Assembly (NCBI RefSeq): GCF_024168045.1
Contig: NZ_CP100126.1
Coordinates: 1,505,501 to 1,569,500 of the forward strand
Length of the DNA stretch: 64,000 nt
Source of the DNA: Dorea longicatena
GTDB lineage: Bacteria > Bacillota > Clostridia > Lachnospirales > Lachnospiraceae
Direction: 5' to 3'
Shown here: positions 17,640-24,897 of the stretch, one piece after another
How positions within the stretch are numbered: position 1 is the stretch's first letter
Layout of the letters: every line of letters begins with the position of its first letter
Position numbers and translations under genes: made by a program
The notes under the pieces: model-generated
Seen by the model: only the letters and a program-made list of their open reading frames with translations
Told to the model about the DNA's origin: nothing
Databases searched by the model: none

Positions 17640-17690
17640 AACGTGGTCGGATCGCTCCGTCGGTTTAACAGCTTTTCTGTTTCTCTCTAG

Positions 17691-18221
17691 TTATCTACGC
17701 ATATAAATCAAATCGGTTATTCCGTTATAAGTCTGTGTTTTACAAAGCCTTAACTTTATTTCCCTGTCTATGTTGCCCAAAAGACGAACCCCATTTCCTA
17801 ACAGAGTAGGAATAACAGAAATGTAATATTTATCAATCATATTTTTGCTTACCAACTGCTGAACAAGATTTGCTCCGCCACAAATCCAAATATCCTTTCC
17901 TGCTTCTTGTTTTAGCCGTTCCAATAATAAAACAGGATTTTCACTTGTAAAATGAATTTGTTGGGAAGAATTGCACTCTTTATGTGTTAATACATAAGTT
18001 GTAAATTTATTATATACCCATTCTTGCGGAGAAAGTTCAGTAACAACCTGATGAGAAGTATTCCACCCCATTAAGACAGTATCTATATCTTTGGTAAATT
18101 CTGTATAAGTGTCGATGTTTTCATTGTCATTTCCATGACCATTTAGCCAAGCTACTCCACCATTACCGTCCGCAATATATCCGTCAAGGCTCATGGCAAT
18201 AAATAAAACTACTTTTCTCAT
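17691..18221 (-). CDS. RibD C-terminal-domain (dihydrofolate-reductase-fold) protein
   Basis: 176 residues with the fold of dihydrofolate reductase and of the RibD reductase domain: FIAMSLDGYIADGNGGVAWL at the start, TVLMGWNTSHQV in the middle, and IWICGGANLVQQL (nucleotide-binding turn) then SVIPTLLGNGVRL near the end. Stand-alone proteins of this kind are common and mostly uncharacterised; some give weak antifolate resistance. It lies on the same strand as dfrF, separated by two small genes. Whether it reduces dihydrofolate is unknown. Ribosome site is weak. Confidence 0.75.
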   Translation of the reverse strand: MRKVVLFIAMSLDGYIADGNGGVAWLNGHGNDNENIDTYTEFTKDIDTVLMGWNTSHQVVTELSPQEWVYNKFTTYVLTHKECNSSQQIHFTSENPVLLLERLKQEAGKDIWICGGANLVQQLVSKNMIDKYYISVIPTLLGNGVRLLGNIDREIKLRLCKTQTYNGITDLIYMRR

Positions 18222-18251
18222 TTTTTCTCTTTTATAAATACAAACAGGAAT

Positions 18252-18347
18252 TTATTTCTCTTTTTTACTCATAAGGGAACAACTGATTGCTACAAATAAA
18301 CCCATTAAAATCCATGGAAATGCTGCTCTTATAAAATCACTAACCAT
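18252..18347 (-). CDS. 31-residue single-span membrane peptide
   Basis: ATG at 18347 is preceded by a near-perfect ribosome site (AAGGAGGAATAAAGT). The peptide starts MVSDFIRAAFPWILMGLFVA, has one membrane helix (about 10-25) and a KKEK tail, so its C-terminus is likely cytoplasmic. The strong ribosome site in an otherwise empty 180-base gap is the main evidence for a gene. Function unknown; a holin-like or regulatory microprotein is possible. Confidence 0.65.
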   Translation of the reverse strand: MVSDFIRAAFPWILMGLFVAISCSLMSKKEK

Positions 18348-18402
18348 ACTTTATTCCTCCTTAAATTCCAATTTCCTTAGTTCTACAAACTGAAATTTTT
18401 GC

Positions 18403-19059
18403 CTATGAATGTATCTTGTTCTTTATACGCAAACAGGCTTCTGTGTGCATAATCCAATGTCTTGAAAACGGCATTTGAATTAGTCCACAAATATCTTTAT
18501 TACACCAATAATCAATCAGCCAAATTGCTTTTTCATTGTCGTTTACTACATTCAACGATTCTAAGTATCCTTTTCTTTCTTTCGGTATTTTTCTTTTCAA
18601 TTCATCATAAGATAACCGTTCAAGCATTTTCTCAGTGCTTTCCCATACTTCGAAAATATATAAATATAATTCTTCCAGATTAAGCTGTTTTGAAAAGTCT
18701 GCAATCTGCTGTTTCATGAGTTCATTTCCTGTTGTAATGATAGGTGAATTGATACGCTCTTGATAATTGCCTGCAAAAAATACTTGTTCATCTTCATTTA
18801 TCACTGTATGCACAACTATATCTTCAATGCGGAAAATATGCCAAATAGAATAAGCAATCGTCTTACTATGATAACCATCAGCGTTTATGAAGGGGATTGA
18901 GTTAAAATCTTCTCTGCATAATTCTTCTTTGAAAGATACTAAGGTTTGTATTAACTGACTTCGTAAAGTAAGTAAAGTATCAATACCCCTCTTATAAGTA
19001 TCTTTCTTTTTTATTTGTGCCTGCATTGTTTTATTAAGTTCAGACCATTCCTTATTCAT
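18403..19059 (-). CDS. DinB-like four-helix protein
   Basis: 218 residues from the ATG at 19059, chosen because GAGAGG lies 7 bases upstream; the frame is open further but without a site. Family signs are helix bundles with spaced histidines that could hold a metal: IAYSIWHIFRIEDIVVH (about residue 75-91) and FSRHWIMHTEACLRI near the C-terminus. DinB/YfiT-type proteins include metal-dependent thiol (bacillithiol) transferases and many uncharacterised members. It lies directly downstream of dfrF and is AT-rich like it, so both probably arrived together. A role in resistance is not established. Confidence 0.65.
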   Translation of the reverse strand: MNKEWSELNKTMQAQIKKKDTYKRGIDTLLTLRSQLIQTLVSFKEELCREDFNSIPFINADGYHSKTIAYSIWHIFRIEDIVVHTVINEDEQVFFAGNYQERINSPIITTGNELMKQQIADFSKQLNLEELYLYIFEVWESTEKMLERLSYDELKRKIPKERKGYLESLNVVNDNEKAIWLIDYWCNKDICGLIQMPFSRHWIMHTEACLRIKNKIHS

Positions 19060-19185
19060 ATTCAATCCTCTCTCAAATTCTGATTTTATCGCCCCATACA
19101 AACTGGAATTTGTCTTACAACAATTTATATATGCATAAAAAGCAATATATTTATGAAAACACCCTAAATCCAAAATTTACTCAAT

Positions 19186-19659
19186 TCATTTTTTCCTTAC
19201 ATAAAATGTTCTCGTATATTTCACTTCCTCACCAAGTGTTTCCCCTATCAAAACTTCAAAATCATTGATATCAAATTCTGGAAAGAATGTATCTCCATCT
19301 TCAATATTTAAATCTACTTCTGTGATATACATTTTATCTACTATTTGCAAAGCTTCCTTAAATAGTCCATATCCACCAGATATGTATACATCTCGTCCTT
19401 TAGCCAATAATAATGCATCTTCTAATGATTTAACTGAAACTAAATTATCTCCTTGATACTCTGTTGTGGTGGAAACAACAATATTCATTCTATTAGGCAA
19501 CGGATGACCGATTTCTTCATAAGACTTTCGCCCCATAATAACCACATTACCCGTTGTTAACTCTCTAAATTGCTTTTGTTCTCCCTTTATTTTCCATGGT
19601 ATATTACCATTCTTGCCTATAACATTATTCTTTGACCTCGCAACAATCAAACCTATCAT
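19186..19659 (-). CDS. dfrF: Trimethoprim-resistant dihydrofolate reductase, DfrF type
   Basis: 157 residues. Dihydrofolate reductase hallmarks: LIVARSKNNVIGKNGNIPW at the start, the acidic substrate residue replaced by Lys-Gly-Glu in WKIKGEQKQF, VVIMGRKSYEEIG, VYISGGYGLF (NADPH-binding GG), and the C-terminal YTRTFYVR. The sequence agrees closely with DfrF as I remember it from Enterococcus and Streptococcus; the exact allele needs a database comparison. It reduces dihydrofolate in the cytosol and is insensitive to trimethoprim. ATG follows GGAGG by 9 bases. First gene of the cargo, with its own promoter about 120 bases upstream. AT-rich compared with the host genes. Confidence 0.85.
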   Translation of the reverse strand: MIGLIVARSKNNVIGKNGNIPWKIKGEQKQFRELTTGNVVIMGRKSYEEIGHPLPNRMNIVVSTTTEYQGDNLVSVKSLEDALLLAKGRDVYISGGYGLFKEALQIVDKMYITEVDLNIEDGDTFFPEFDINDFEVLIGETLGEEVKYTRTFYVRKK

Positions 19660-19781
19660 CTATTTCATCCTCCATAATATGATGTCGTACCTGTGATTCC
19701 ATCAAGTGCACCACATCTTAACAAACTCAAAATTATCTCGAACTAACCAGCTCGACAAATTCCTTTTTTGTCTTCATCTGC

Positions 19782-19787
19782 ATTATA
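19782..19787 (-). promoter_or_regulatory. -10 box of the dfrF promoter
   Basis: TATAAT on the minus strand, about 120 bases upstream of dfrF. The -35 is poor (TGGCAA-like at the right distance). Confidence 0.45.
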
Positions 19788-19834
19788 TCATATTGTTATA
19801 AGCATTGCCATTTCTTTTCTGCTTTTGAAAAGTT

Positions 19835-19916
19835 ACTTATCAGCCTATGTTTTGTAAAGGGTGATATTCAGCATTTCTCACGCAACAAGCCCTTGACAAA
19901 CCATAGACTAATAAGT
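19835..19916. repeat. 27-base imperfect inverted repeat near the left end of the element
   Basis: Arms 19835-19861 and 19890-19916 pair at 23 of 27 positions with a 28-base loop. No gene overlaps it. Confidence 0.6.
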
Positions 19917-19962
19917 TTTAAGGTAATCAAGCAGAAATGAAATAGTCTGCTGTTTCACGGCA

Positions 19963-20001
19963 ACAAAAAAGAGATACCAACACACTTATGTAGTATCTCT
20001 T
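19963..20001 (-). terminator. Terminator shielding the element from host read-through
   Basis: 9-base arms AAGAGATAC (19969-19977) and GTATCTCTT (19993-20001) followed on the minus strand by six T (19963-19968). It lies just inside the element, downstream of the truncated regulator gene. Confidence 0.75.
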
Positions 20002-20053
20002 AGTCTAGTAGCAATATTCTTTTGTTTGCAAGCAGGTAAACATGGGCTGTTTC

Positions 20054-20203
20054 TTAATATCTTTTTGTTTGGGAAACACCATTCTCCCATTTTGACACAG
20101 CTCTGTCTGTCACGCCCAGTTCTTCTCCCAGCTGCTTCTGCGTCAGATTTTTTTCCTTCCTGCATGTCGATATAAACCTTCCAAGTTCTAATGGTTCAAC
20201 CAT
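20054..20203 (-). pseudogene. 5' part of the disrupted XRE-type membrane regulator gene
   Basis: ATG at 20203 with AGGAGG 8 bases upstream. Residues 1-42 are the first half of an XRE helix-turn-helix (LTQKQLGEELGVTDRAVSKWENG). After the junction CCA at 20079-20081 the frame runs seven residues into the element and stops at 20054. The remainder of the gene is at 13519-12988. The intact product would be about 220 residues: HTH plus four membrane helices. Confidence 0.9.
20057..20081. repeat. Left attachment junction (attL) and half of attP
   Basis: ATATCTTT (20057-20064), six bases, GGGAAAC (20071-20077), then ACCA. The blocks mirror those next to attR at the same distances from the crossover. 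Confidence 0.9.
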
Positions 20204-20324
20204 ATGCGTCACCTCCTGTCGGCTTTATTATGCCATATTTCTCCCAGAAAAGCACTCCACTTATGGTTGAACGCCTCTAAATGCCGCTAATTCTCACTAA
20301 TTCTTATGAAAATGGAATCAGATA

Positions 20325-21164
20325 TCACTGAAGCGGCATCTGCGGATTCACCCATAATACTTTCACCGCATTTTCATCTGCCGGATCATCCTCTTCTTTC
20401 TCCAATGATTCCTTCACAAATTTTTCGACCCTCGCCGGAGCCTTTTTAACTTCATCATTTTCCTGCCACAGGATCTTTTTCTCACCGGATCTTCCGACAT
20501 AGTCAAATTCCGATGCCTTTGTTCCGTTATCTGTGATAATCTGTCCATCTTCAAACGGAATGACATATGCAACCTCTTTGGACGTAATATACATCACTCT
20601 TGCAAATGGATTTATACTCGAATTCATAGATATTCCATATGTGACAGAGTTCTTTGGTTCGCGTACAGCGCCAACTGCATCTTTACCTGCTACCGTATTT
20701 GTATCTGTGTCTATATCTGTCTGAGGATAAGACAGTCCTGTGGTTCTGCGTTTGCTCTTTACATGTACATACAGTCTGCCATTCTTTAACTGATACACCT
20801 CTTCTACCTTTATATCTTCTGCCGCAATCCTTGATAAATGATAAGACTGAAAGGCATCCGAATATAGAGCCACGGTCAGCATTATACAGATCAGGAAAAC
20901 AACTCCGCACGCCATAACGATTCTTCTGTTTAATTTTCTTGATACTTTTTCAGAAAACTCCCGGAACCCTTTCCACTCCTCGTCTGTGCCTTCTATTTTA
21001 TCTGTTTCTATCGGAATCTCACCTTCCATTTTTTTCAGATATGTTCTGCACGATTCACATTCTTTTATATGTTCTTCTATTGCATTTCTGCTCTTTTCAC
21101 TGCATATATCATCCTGATATAACGGCAGCAGGTCTCTTATGATCTCACATGGAATCTTTGCCAT
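20325..21164 (-). CDS. Zinc-finger anti-sigma factor (RsiW-like)
   Basis: 279 residues. The N-terminus has the anti-sigma zinc motif His32-x3-Cys36-x2-Cys39 (HIKECESC). One membrane helix follows (about 82-102), then an extracytoplasmic domain of about 170 residues without a recognisable fold, containing a VAGKDAVGA turn and an acidic tail. It should hold the ECF sigma factor inactive at the membrane until a surface signal releases it. Its ATG shares one base with the sigma stop codon, and its ribosome site (AAGGAGG) is inside the sigma gene, so the two are made in fixed ratio. Confidence 0.85.
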   Translation of the reverse strand: MAKIPCEIIRDLLPLYQDDICSEKSRNAIEEHIKECESCRTYLKKMEGEIPIETDKIEGTDEEWKGFREFSEKVSRKLNRRIVMACGVVFLICIMLTVALYSDAFQSYHLSRIAAEDIKVEEVYQLKNGRLYVHVKSKRRTTGLSYPQTDIDTDTNTVAGKDAVGAVREPKNSVTYGISMNSSINPFARVMYITSKEVAYVIPFEDGQIITDNGTKASEFDYVGRSGEKKILWQENDEVKKAPARVEKFVKESLEKEEDDPADENAVKVLWVNPQMPLQ

Positions 21165-21661
21165 TATCTACTCCTCCTTTCCAGAATGTCCTGTATCTTC
21201 ACCCGGGCCCTGTGATAGGTAACTCTCGCCCATGTCTCCTGTTTTCCAAATATCTGTGCAATCTCTTTATAATTTAATTCGCCAAGTACCTTTAGTGTAA
21301 ATACCTCTTTATAAGGTTCGTCCAGATAATGAAGGGTCTGATAAACCATCATGGCTTCGTCCTTCCGAAGCATACGTTGTTCGGGTCCATCCGTTTTTCC
21401 GTCACTGTATGCCTGTTCTGTCAGTCCCTGATCTGTACGGTGTTTTTTTCTGGTATAAGAAATGTATTCATTCCTGGCAATCTGACACAGCCAGGATTTG
21501 ATGCTGCATTTTCCCTGAAAATGCTTTACTCCTTTTAGTGCTTTGAAAAATGTCTCCTGTGTGATCTCTTCTGCAATGTGCGGATCCTTACTCATTGCGA
21601 GAACGAAATAATACACATCCTGAAAATAGGTTTTATAAATCTCTTCCAACTCAAGCTTCAA
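21164..21661 (-). CDS. ECF-family RNA polymerase sigma factor
   Basis: 165 residues with region 2 (YKTYFQDVYYFVLAMSKDPHIAEEITQETF, then SIKSWLCQIARNEYISYTRKK) and region 4 (LDEPYKEVFTLKVLGELNYKEIAQIFGKQETWARVTYHRARVKI). It reads as the SigW/SigV-like group. The start is a TTG at 21661, 10 bases after GGGAGG; no ATG fits. An ECF-type promoter lies just upstream, so the pair is probably autoregulated. The following anti-sigma gene overlaps it. Confidence 0.9.
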   Translation of the reverse strand: MKLELEEIYKTYFQDVYYFVLAMSKDPHIAEEITQETFFKALKGVKHFQGKCSIKSWLCQIARNEYISYTRKKHRTDQGLTEQAYSDGKTDGPEQRMLRKDEAMMVYQTLHYLDEPYKEVFTLKVLGELNYKEIAQIFGKQETWARVTYHRARVKIQDILERRSR

Positions 21662-21692
21662 GTACCTGTCACCTCCCTTCTGTTATCTATTA

Positions 21693-21718
21693 GACGCATG
21701 AATTCCATTTTTGTTACA
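21693..21718 (-). promoter_or_regulatory. ECF-type autoregulatory promoter of the sigma/anti-sigma operon
   Basis: TGTAAC (21713-21718), exactly 16 bases, CGTC (21693-21696). Known ECF promoters of the SigW/SigM class have an AAC -35 core and a CGT(A/C) -10 at this distance. It lies about 32 bases upstream of the TTG start. Confidence 0.65.
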
Positions 21719-21772
21719 GCCTTTTACATTTATTTTAGAATAATCTGCAAAATATGTCTTGCATCCTTTGAT

Positions 21773-21809
21773 ATAAAAAACTCCCTGAGCCCCAAAGACT
21801 CCGGGAGTT
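21773..21809 (-). terminator. Terminator of the minus-strand MATE gene
   Basis: AACTCCC (21779-21785) pairs with GGGAGTT (21803-21809), extended by inner pairs; six T follow on the minus strand. Confidence 0.75.
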
Positions 21810-21835
21810 TTATATCTTTATATGTTCGAAAAAGC

Positions 21836-23200
21836 TCACTCTGCCGTAACCGCCATCGTCCTGTGGATCTTCTTCCTTACAAACCAGAAGCAGATCACCT
21901 GCATGATGATTGTTGCAATCCAGGATACCGGATAAGACAGAAACAAGAAAGTCAGTGATCTGTGTGAAGGGAACAGTCCATAGATCCAGATAATCCGGAC
22001 TCCGACCGTACCGATGATAGAAAGGATCATCGGTACCGTGGAATATCCCATTCCTCTCAGTGCTCCCGGGAACAGATCCATCAAACCGCACAGAAAATAG
22101 GTAACGGTTGTATAAGAAAAGATCTCCATACCGTATTTGATAACATCTGCCTGATTACTGTAAATATGCAGAAGTTCCGGTCCGAATATGTACACACCGC
22201 TTCCGAGGATCAAAGTTACCACAACTGAAAGGATCATACAGTCGATCAGAACCCTGTCCATACGTTTTAATTTCTTCACTCCGTAGTTCTGGCTTGTGAA
22301 GCTCATACAGGCCTGTGTGAAGGAGTTCACCGACACATATAAGAATCCGAAAATATTATTCGATGCCGTATATCCTGCCATTGCGATCGATCCAAAAGAA
22401 TTGACCGATGACTGCAGCATCGCATTTGAAATATTGATTACCGTGCTCTGGATTCCCGCCGGAACCCCGACTTCGAAGATCCGCTTCAGATACACGGATC
22501 TGATCCGAAGCTTTGCAAGGTGAAGCTGATAGCTGCTCTCTGTGTGATGCAGGCACCGGAGTACCAGGATACAGGATACCAGCTGGGATATAACGGTCGC
22601 AATCCCGACGCCTGCTACATCCAGATGAAAACCGATGACTAGGAACAGATTCAATATTGCATTAATCACTCCGGATACGATCAGGAAGATCAACGGACGT
22701 TTGGTATCCCCCACTGCCCTTAATATGGCTGCTCCATAGTTATACATCATAAAAAATGGCATACCGCAGAAATAAATCCGCATATAAAGTGTGGATTTGG
22801 CAATTACATCATCCGGTGTCCCCATAATTTCCAGCGCGCCTCTGGCAAAGACCACTCCGATCACCGCCATCGCCACTCCGCTTACCAGAGCAAGTGCAAT
22901 AGCCGTATGTACCGTCTCCGACATTTCTTTTGTTTTTCCGGCCGCATAATATCTCGCTGCAAGTACATTTGCTCCCAATGAGATTCCAATGAAAAGATTG
23001 GTAAACACATTGATCAGTGCCGTTGTCGAACCCACCGCTGCGAGCGCCTGACTTCCGCTGAAACGTCCCACTACCACGATATCCACCGCATTGAACATCA
23101 GCTGTAAGATTCCTGACAGCATCAGTGGTATGGAAAATGAAATCAATTTGTCCATGATGGTTCCATTGCACATATCAATCTCATATTTATTTTTCTTCAA
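21836..23200 (-). CDS. MATE-family multidrug/metabolite exporter (first of a divergent pair)
   Basis: 454 residues with twelve predicted membrane helices in two homologous halves, starting with the MATE signature MLSGILQLMFNAVDIVVVGRFSG and the VGSTTALINVFTNLFIGISLGA block. It is of the NorM/DinF superfamily common in Clostridia (about 450 residues). The start is TTG at 23200 with GGAGAGAG upstream; an upstream promoter has -35 TTCACA and -10 TACAAT. Likely a cation- or proton-coupled exporter; substrate unknown. A second MATE gene diverges from the same intergenic region. Confidence 0.9.
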   Translation of the reverse strand: MKKNKYEIDMCNGTIMDKLISFSIPLMLSGILQLMFNAVDIVVVGRFSGSQALAAVGSTTALINVFTNLFIGISLGANVLAARYYAAGKTKEMSETVHTAIALALVSGVAMAVIGVVFARGALEIMGTPDDVIAKSTLYMRIYFCGMPFFMMYNYGAAILRAVGDTKRPLIFLIVSGVINAILNLFLVIGFHLDVAGVGIATVISQLVSCILVLRCLHHTESSYQLHLAKLRIRSVYLKRIFEVGVPAGIQSTVINISNAMLQSSVNSFGSIAMAGYTASNNIFGFLYVSVNSFTQACMSFTSQNYGVKKLKRMDRVLIDCMILSVVVTLILGSGVYIFGPELLHIYSNQADVIKYGMEIFSYTTVTYFLCGLMDLFPGALRGMGYSTVPMILSIIGTVGVRIIWIYGLFPSHRSLTFLFLSYPVSWIATIIMQVICFWFVRKKIHRTMAVTAE

Positions 23201-23257
23201 AACAACTCTCTCCTTTTATAGTAATATCTTCAATCAAAGCATAAAGCCGTAATTTTT

Positions 23258-23285
23258 ATTGTAGCATAGATTTATCGTTTGTGAA
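23258..23285 (-). promoter_or_regulatory. Promoter of the minus-strand MATE gene
   Basis: -35 TTCACA (23280-23285), 16 bases, -10 TACAAT (23258-23263). Confidence 0.6.
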
Positions 23286-23328
23286 CATTTAATTATTAAT
23301 TCGTTTTATATGTGTAAAGACATTTTCC

Positions 23329-23357
23329 TTGACAGAACATCAAAAACAACCTATAAT
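23329..23357 (+). promoter_or_regulatory. Consensus promoter of the plus-strand MATE gene
   Basis: TTGACA (23329-23334), 17 bases, TATAAT (23352-23357): a perfect sigma-A promoter, about 70 bases before the start codon. Confidence 0.8.
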
Positions 23358-23431
23358 CACTTAGCTTATATGTTTTCATTTACATTCATTGTAAACATCC
23401 ATATCAGTAAATATAAAAAAGGAGAATACGT

Positions 23432-24763
23432 ATGAATATTCAGCTCTCAGAGCATTTTACCTATAAAAAATTACTTCGTTTTATCCTGCCCTCCATTATT
23501 ATGATGGTATTCACTTCCATCTACAGTGTGGTGGACGGCATCTTTGTATCGAACTTTGTGGGAAAATCAGCATTTGCTTCCGTGAATCTCATTATGCCTT
23601 ACCTGATGGGAATCAGTGCACTTGGATTTATGATCGGTACCGGAGGAAGTGCTTTTGTATCAAAAACCCTTGGTGAAGGAAAGAAAAAACTGGCAAATCA
23701 GTATTTTTCAATGCTGGTTACGATTGCTGCTATCGGAGGATTTGTGTTATCTGTTCTCAGTTTTATATTTATGAGGCGGATTGTCATGGCATTTGGTGCC
23801 GCTGGTGATCTGATTGATTATTGTACTCTTTACGGACGGATCTCCTGCATATCCCTGACCGCCTTCATGCTGCAGAATGTCTTCCAGAGTTTCTTTGTGG
23901 CTGCTGGAAAACCCCAGCTTGGACTGAAAGTCATTGTGGCTGCCGGTTGTACAAACATTGTTCTCGATGCCCTGTTCATCGGTGTATTACACTTTGGAAT
24001 TGCAGGCGCCGCGTTCGCAACCATGACCAGTGAATTTATCGGCGGTCTGCTCCCGGTGGTATATTTCTTCCGTAAGAACGACAACCTCCTTCACTTTGTA
24101 AAACCGGTATTCGACAGACGTGTATTTCTTAAGACCTGCACCAATGGTTCCTCGGAACTCATGACTAACCTGTCCATGTCCTTAGTCAATGCATTATACA
24201 ATCTCCAGCTCATGAAGATTGCCGGAGAAAATGGTGTTGCTGCTTATGGTGCAGTTATGTACGTCAATTTTATCTTTGTTGCCACCTTTTTAGGCTATGC
24301 AATTGGCTGTGCCCCGGTTATCAGCTACCATTATGGTGCTGGAAATCACGCAGAGCTTAAAAATCTGTATAAAAAAAGTATGTCTATCATACTGGTCTGG
24401 GGCGTGATCCTGTTCGGTGCCGCACAGTTACTGGCACCTGTTCTGTCTAAGATATTTGTCGGTTACAATACCGGCCTGTACGCTATGACACTGCACGGCT
24501 TCCGTGTATATGCCATTGCATTCCTGATCATCGGTATCAATATCTTCGGATCCTCGTTCTTTACTGCACTGAATAACGGCCTGATATCGGCTGTCATCTC
24601 ATTTCTGAGAACGTTAGTGTTCCAGGTCATCATGGTCCTGACACTTCCACTCTGGTTCGGGATCAACGGTATCTGGAGTGCGATCAGCATTGCGGAGGCG
24701 CTGACACTTATCATGACCACTACATTTTTCGTCCGTCAGAAAGACAAGTATCATTACCTGTAA
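23432..24763 (+). CDS. MATE-family exporter (second of the divergent pair)
   Basis: 443 residues, twelve predicted membrane helices. It starts with LLRFILPSIIMMVFTSIYSVVDGIFVSNFVG and has the MGISALGFMIGTGGSAFVSKTLG block of MATE proteins. Relatives in gut Firmicutes are annotated as MepA/NorM-like. AAGGAG is 8 bases before the ATG. Driven by a perfect consensus promoter, so it is probably expressed constitutively unless repressed. It is only distantly similar to its divergent neighbour. A shared bidirectional terminator separates it from the symporter gene. Confidence 0.9.
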   Translation: MNIQLSEHFTYKKLLRFILPSIIMMVFTSIYSVVDGIFVSNFVGKSAFASVNLIMPYLMGISALGFMIGTGGSAFVSKTLGEGKKKLANQYFSMLVTIAAIGGFVLSVLSFIFMRRIVMAFGAAGDLIDYCTLYGRISCISLTAFMLQNVFQSFFVAAGKPQLGLKVIVAAGCTNIVLDALFIGVLHFGIAGAAFATMTSEFIGGLLPVVYFFRKNDNLLHFVKPVFDRRVFLKTCTNGSSELMTNLSMSLVNALYNLQLMKIAGENGVAAYGAVMYVNFIFVATFLGYAIGCAPVISYHYGAGNHAELKNLYKKSMSIILVWGVILFGAAQLLAPVLSKIFVGYNTGLYAMTLHGFRVYAIAFLIIGINIFGSSFFTALNNGLISAVISFLRTLVFQVIMVLTLPLWFGINGIWSAISIAEALTLIMTTTFFVRQKDKYHYL

Positions 24764-24792
24764 GACAATCTCTTTCAAATGTATAACAATAT

Positions 24793-24858
24793 AAAAAACG
24801 TATCTCTGCAATGTTTCCCCACTGTCTGAAAAGGAAGCATCTCAGAGATACGTTTTTT
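24793..24858. terminator. Bidirectional terminator between convergent genes
   Basis: 16-base perfect arms (24793-24808 and 24843-24858), with an inner stem as well. Each strand ends in six T, so both the MATE and the symporter transcripts can stop here. Confidence 0.9.
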
Positions 24859-24897
24859 ATTTATTAGAACATCTTTTAAAAATTAATATCTTCGATC

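Larger units (their letters stand above)
17329..17690. other. Non-coding transfer region upstream of the relaxase
   Basis: Holds the oriT-like hairpin, a GC-rich patch (17561-17610, unlike the AT-rich cargo around it) and a second inverted repeat (17611-17639). A 71-codon minus-strand frame here (17606-17391) has no ribosome site and is not called. Confidence 0.5.
19660..20053. other. Leader and end region of the element, no gene
   Basis: Contains, from left to right, the dfrF leader (with a 16-codon frame at about 19780-19730 that looks like a truncated N-terminus), the dfrF -10, a 27-base imperfect inverted repeat, and a terminator. No ORF with a ribosome site was seen. Confidence 0.5.
13520..20081. 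mobile_element. Integrative mobilizable element, 6.56 kb, serine-recombinase type, carrying dfrF
   Basis: Bounded by CCA at 13520-13522 and CCA at 20079-20081. Deleting the DNA between them rejoins the XRE gene in frame as ...VSKWENG-KSFPDIS..., the normal sequence of this domain. Joining the element's own ends gives a perfect palindrome around the CC, as expected of a large-serine-recombinase attP. Contents: recombinase, small accessory ORF, relaxase, oriT-like site, and a cargo of folate-related and small genes. Conjugation genes other than the relaxase are absent, so it would need a helper element to move between cells. Confidence 0.92.

Noticed and set aside
19730..19780. Short leader frame (MKTKKEFVELVSSR-like) before dfrF
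   Set aside because: Looks like the stub of a lost gene; no ribosome site, and no attenuation structure pairs with it.
13556..20053. Prophage interpretation of the mobile region
   Set aside because: No capsid, terminase, tail or lysis genes; a relaxase and serine recombinase indicate a mobilizable element.
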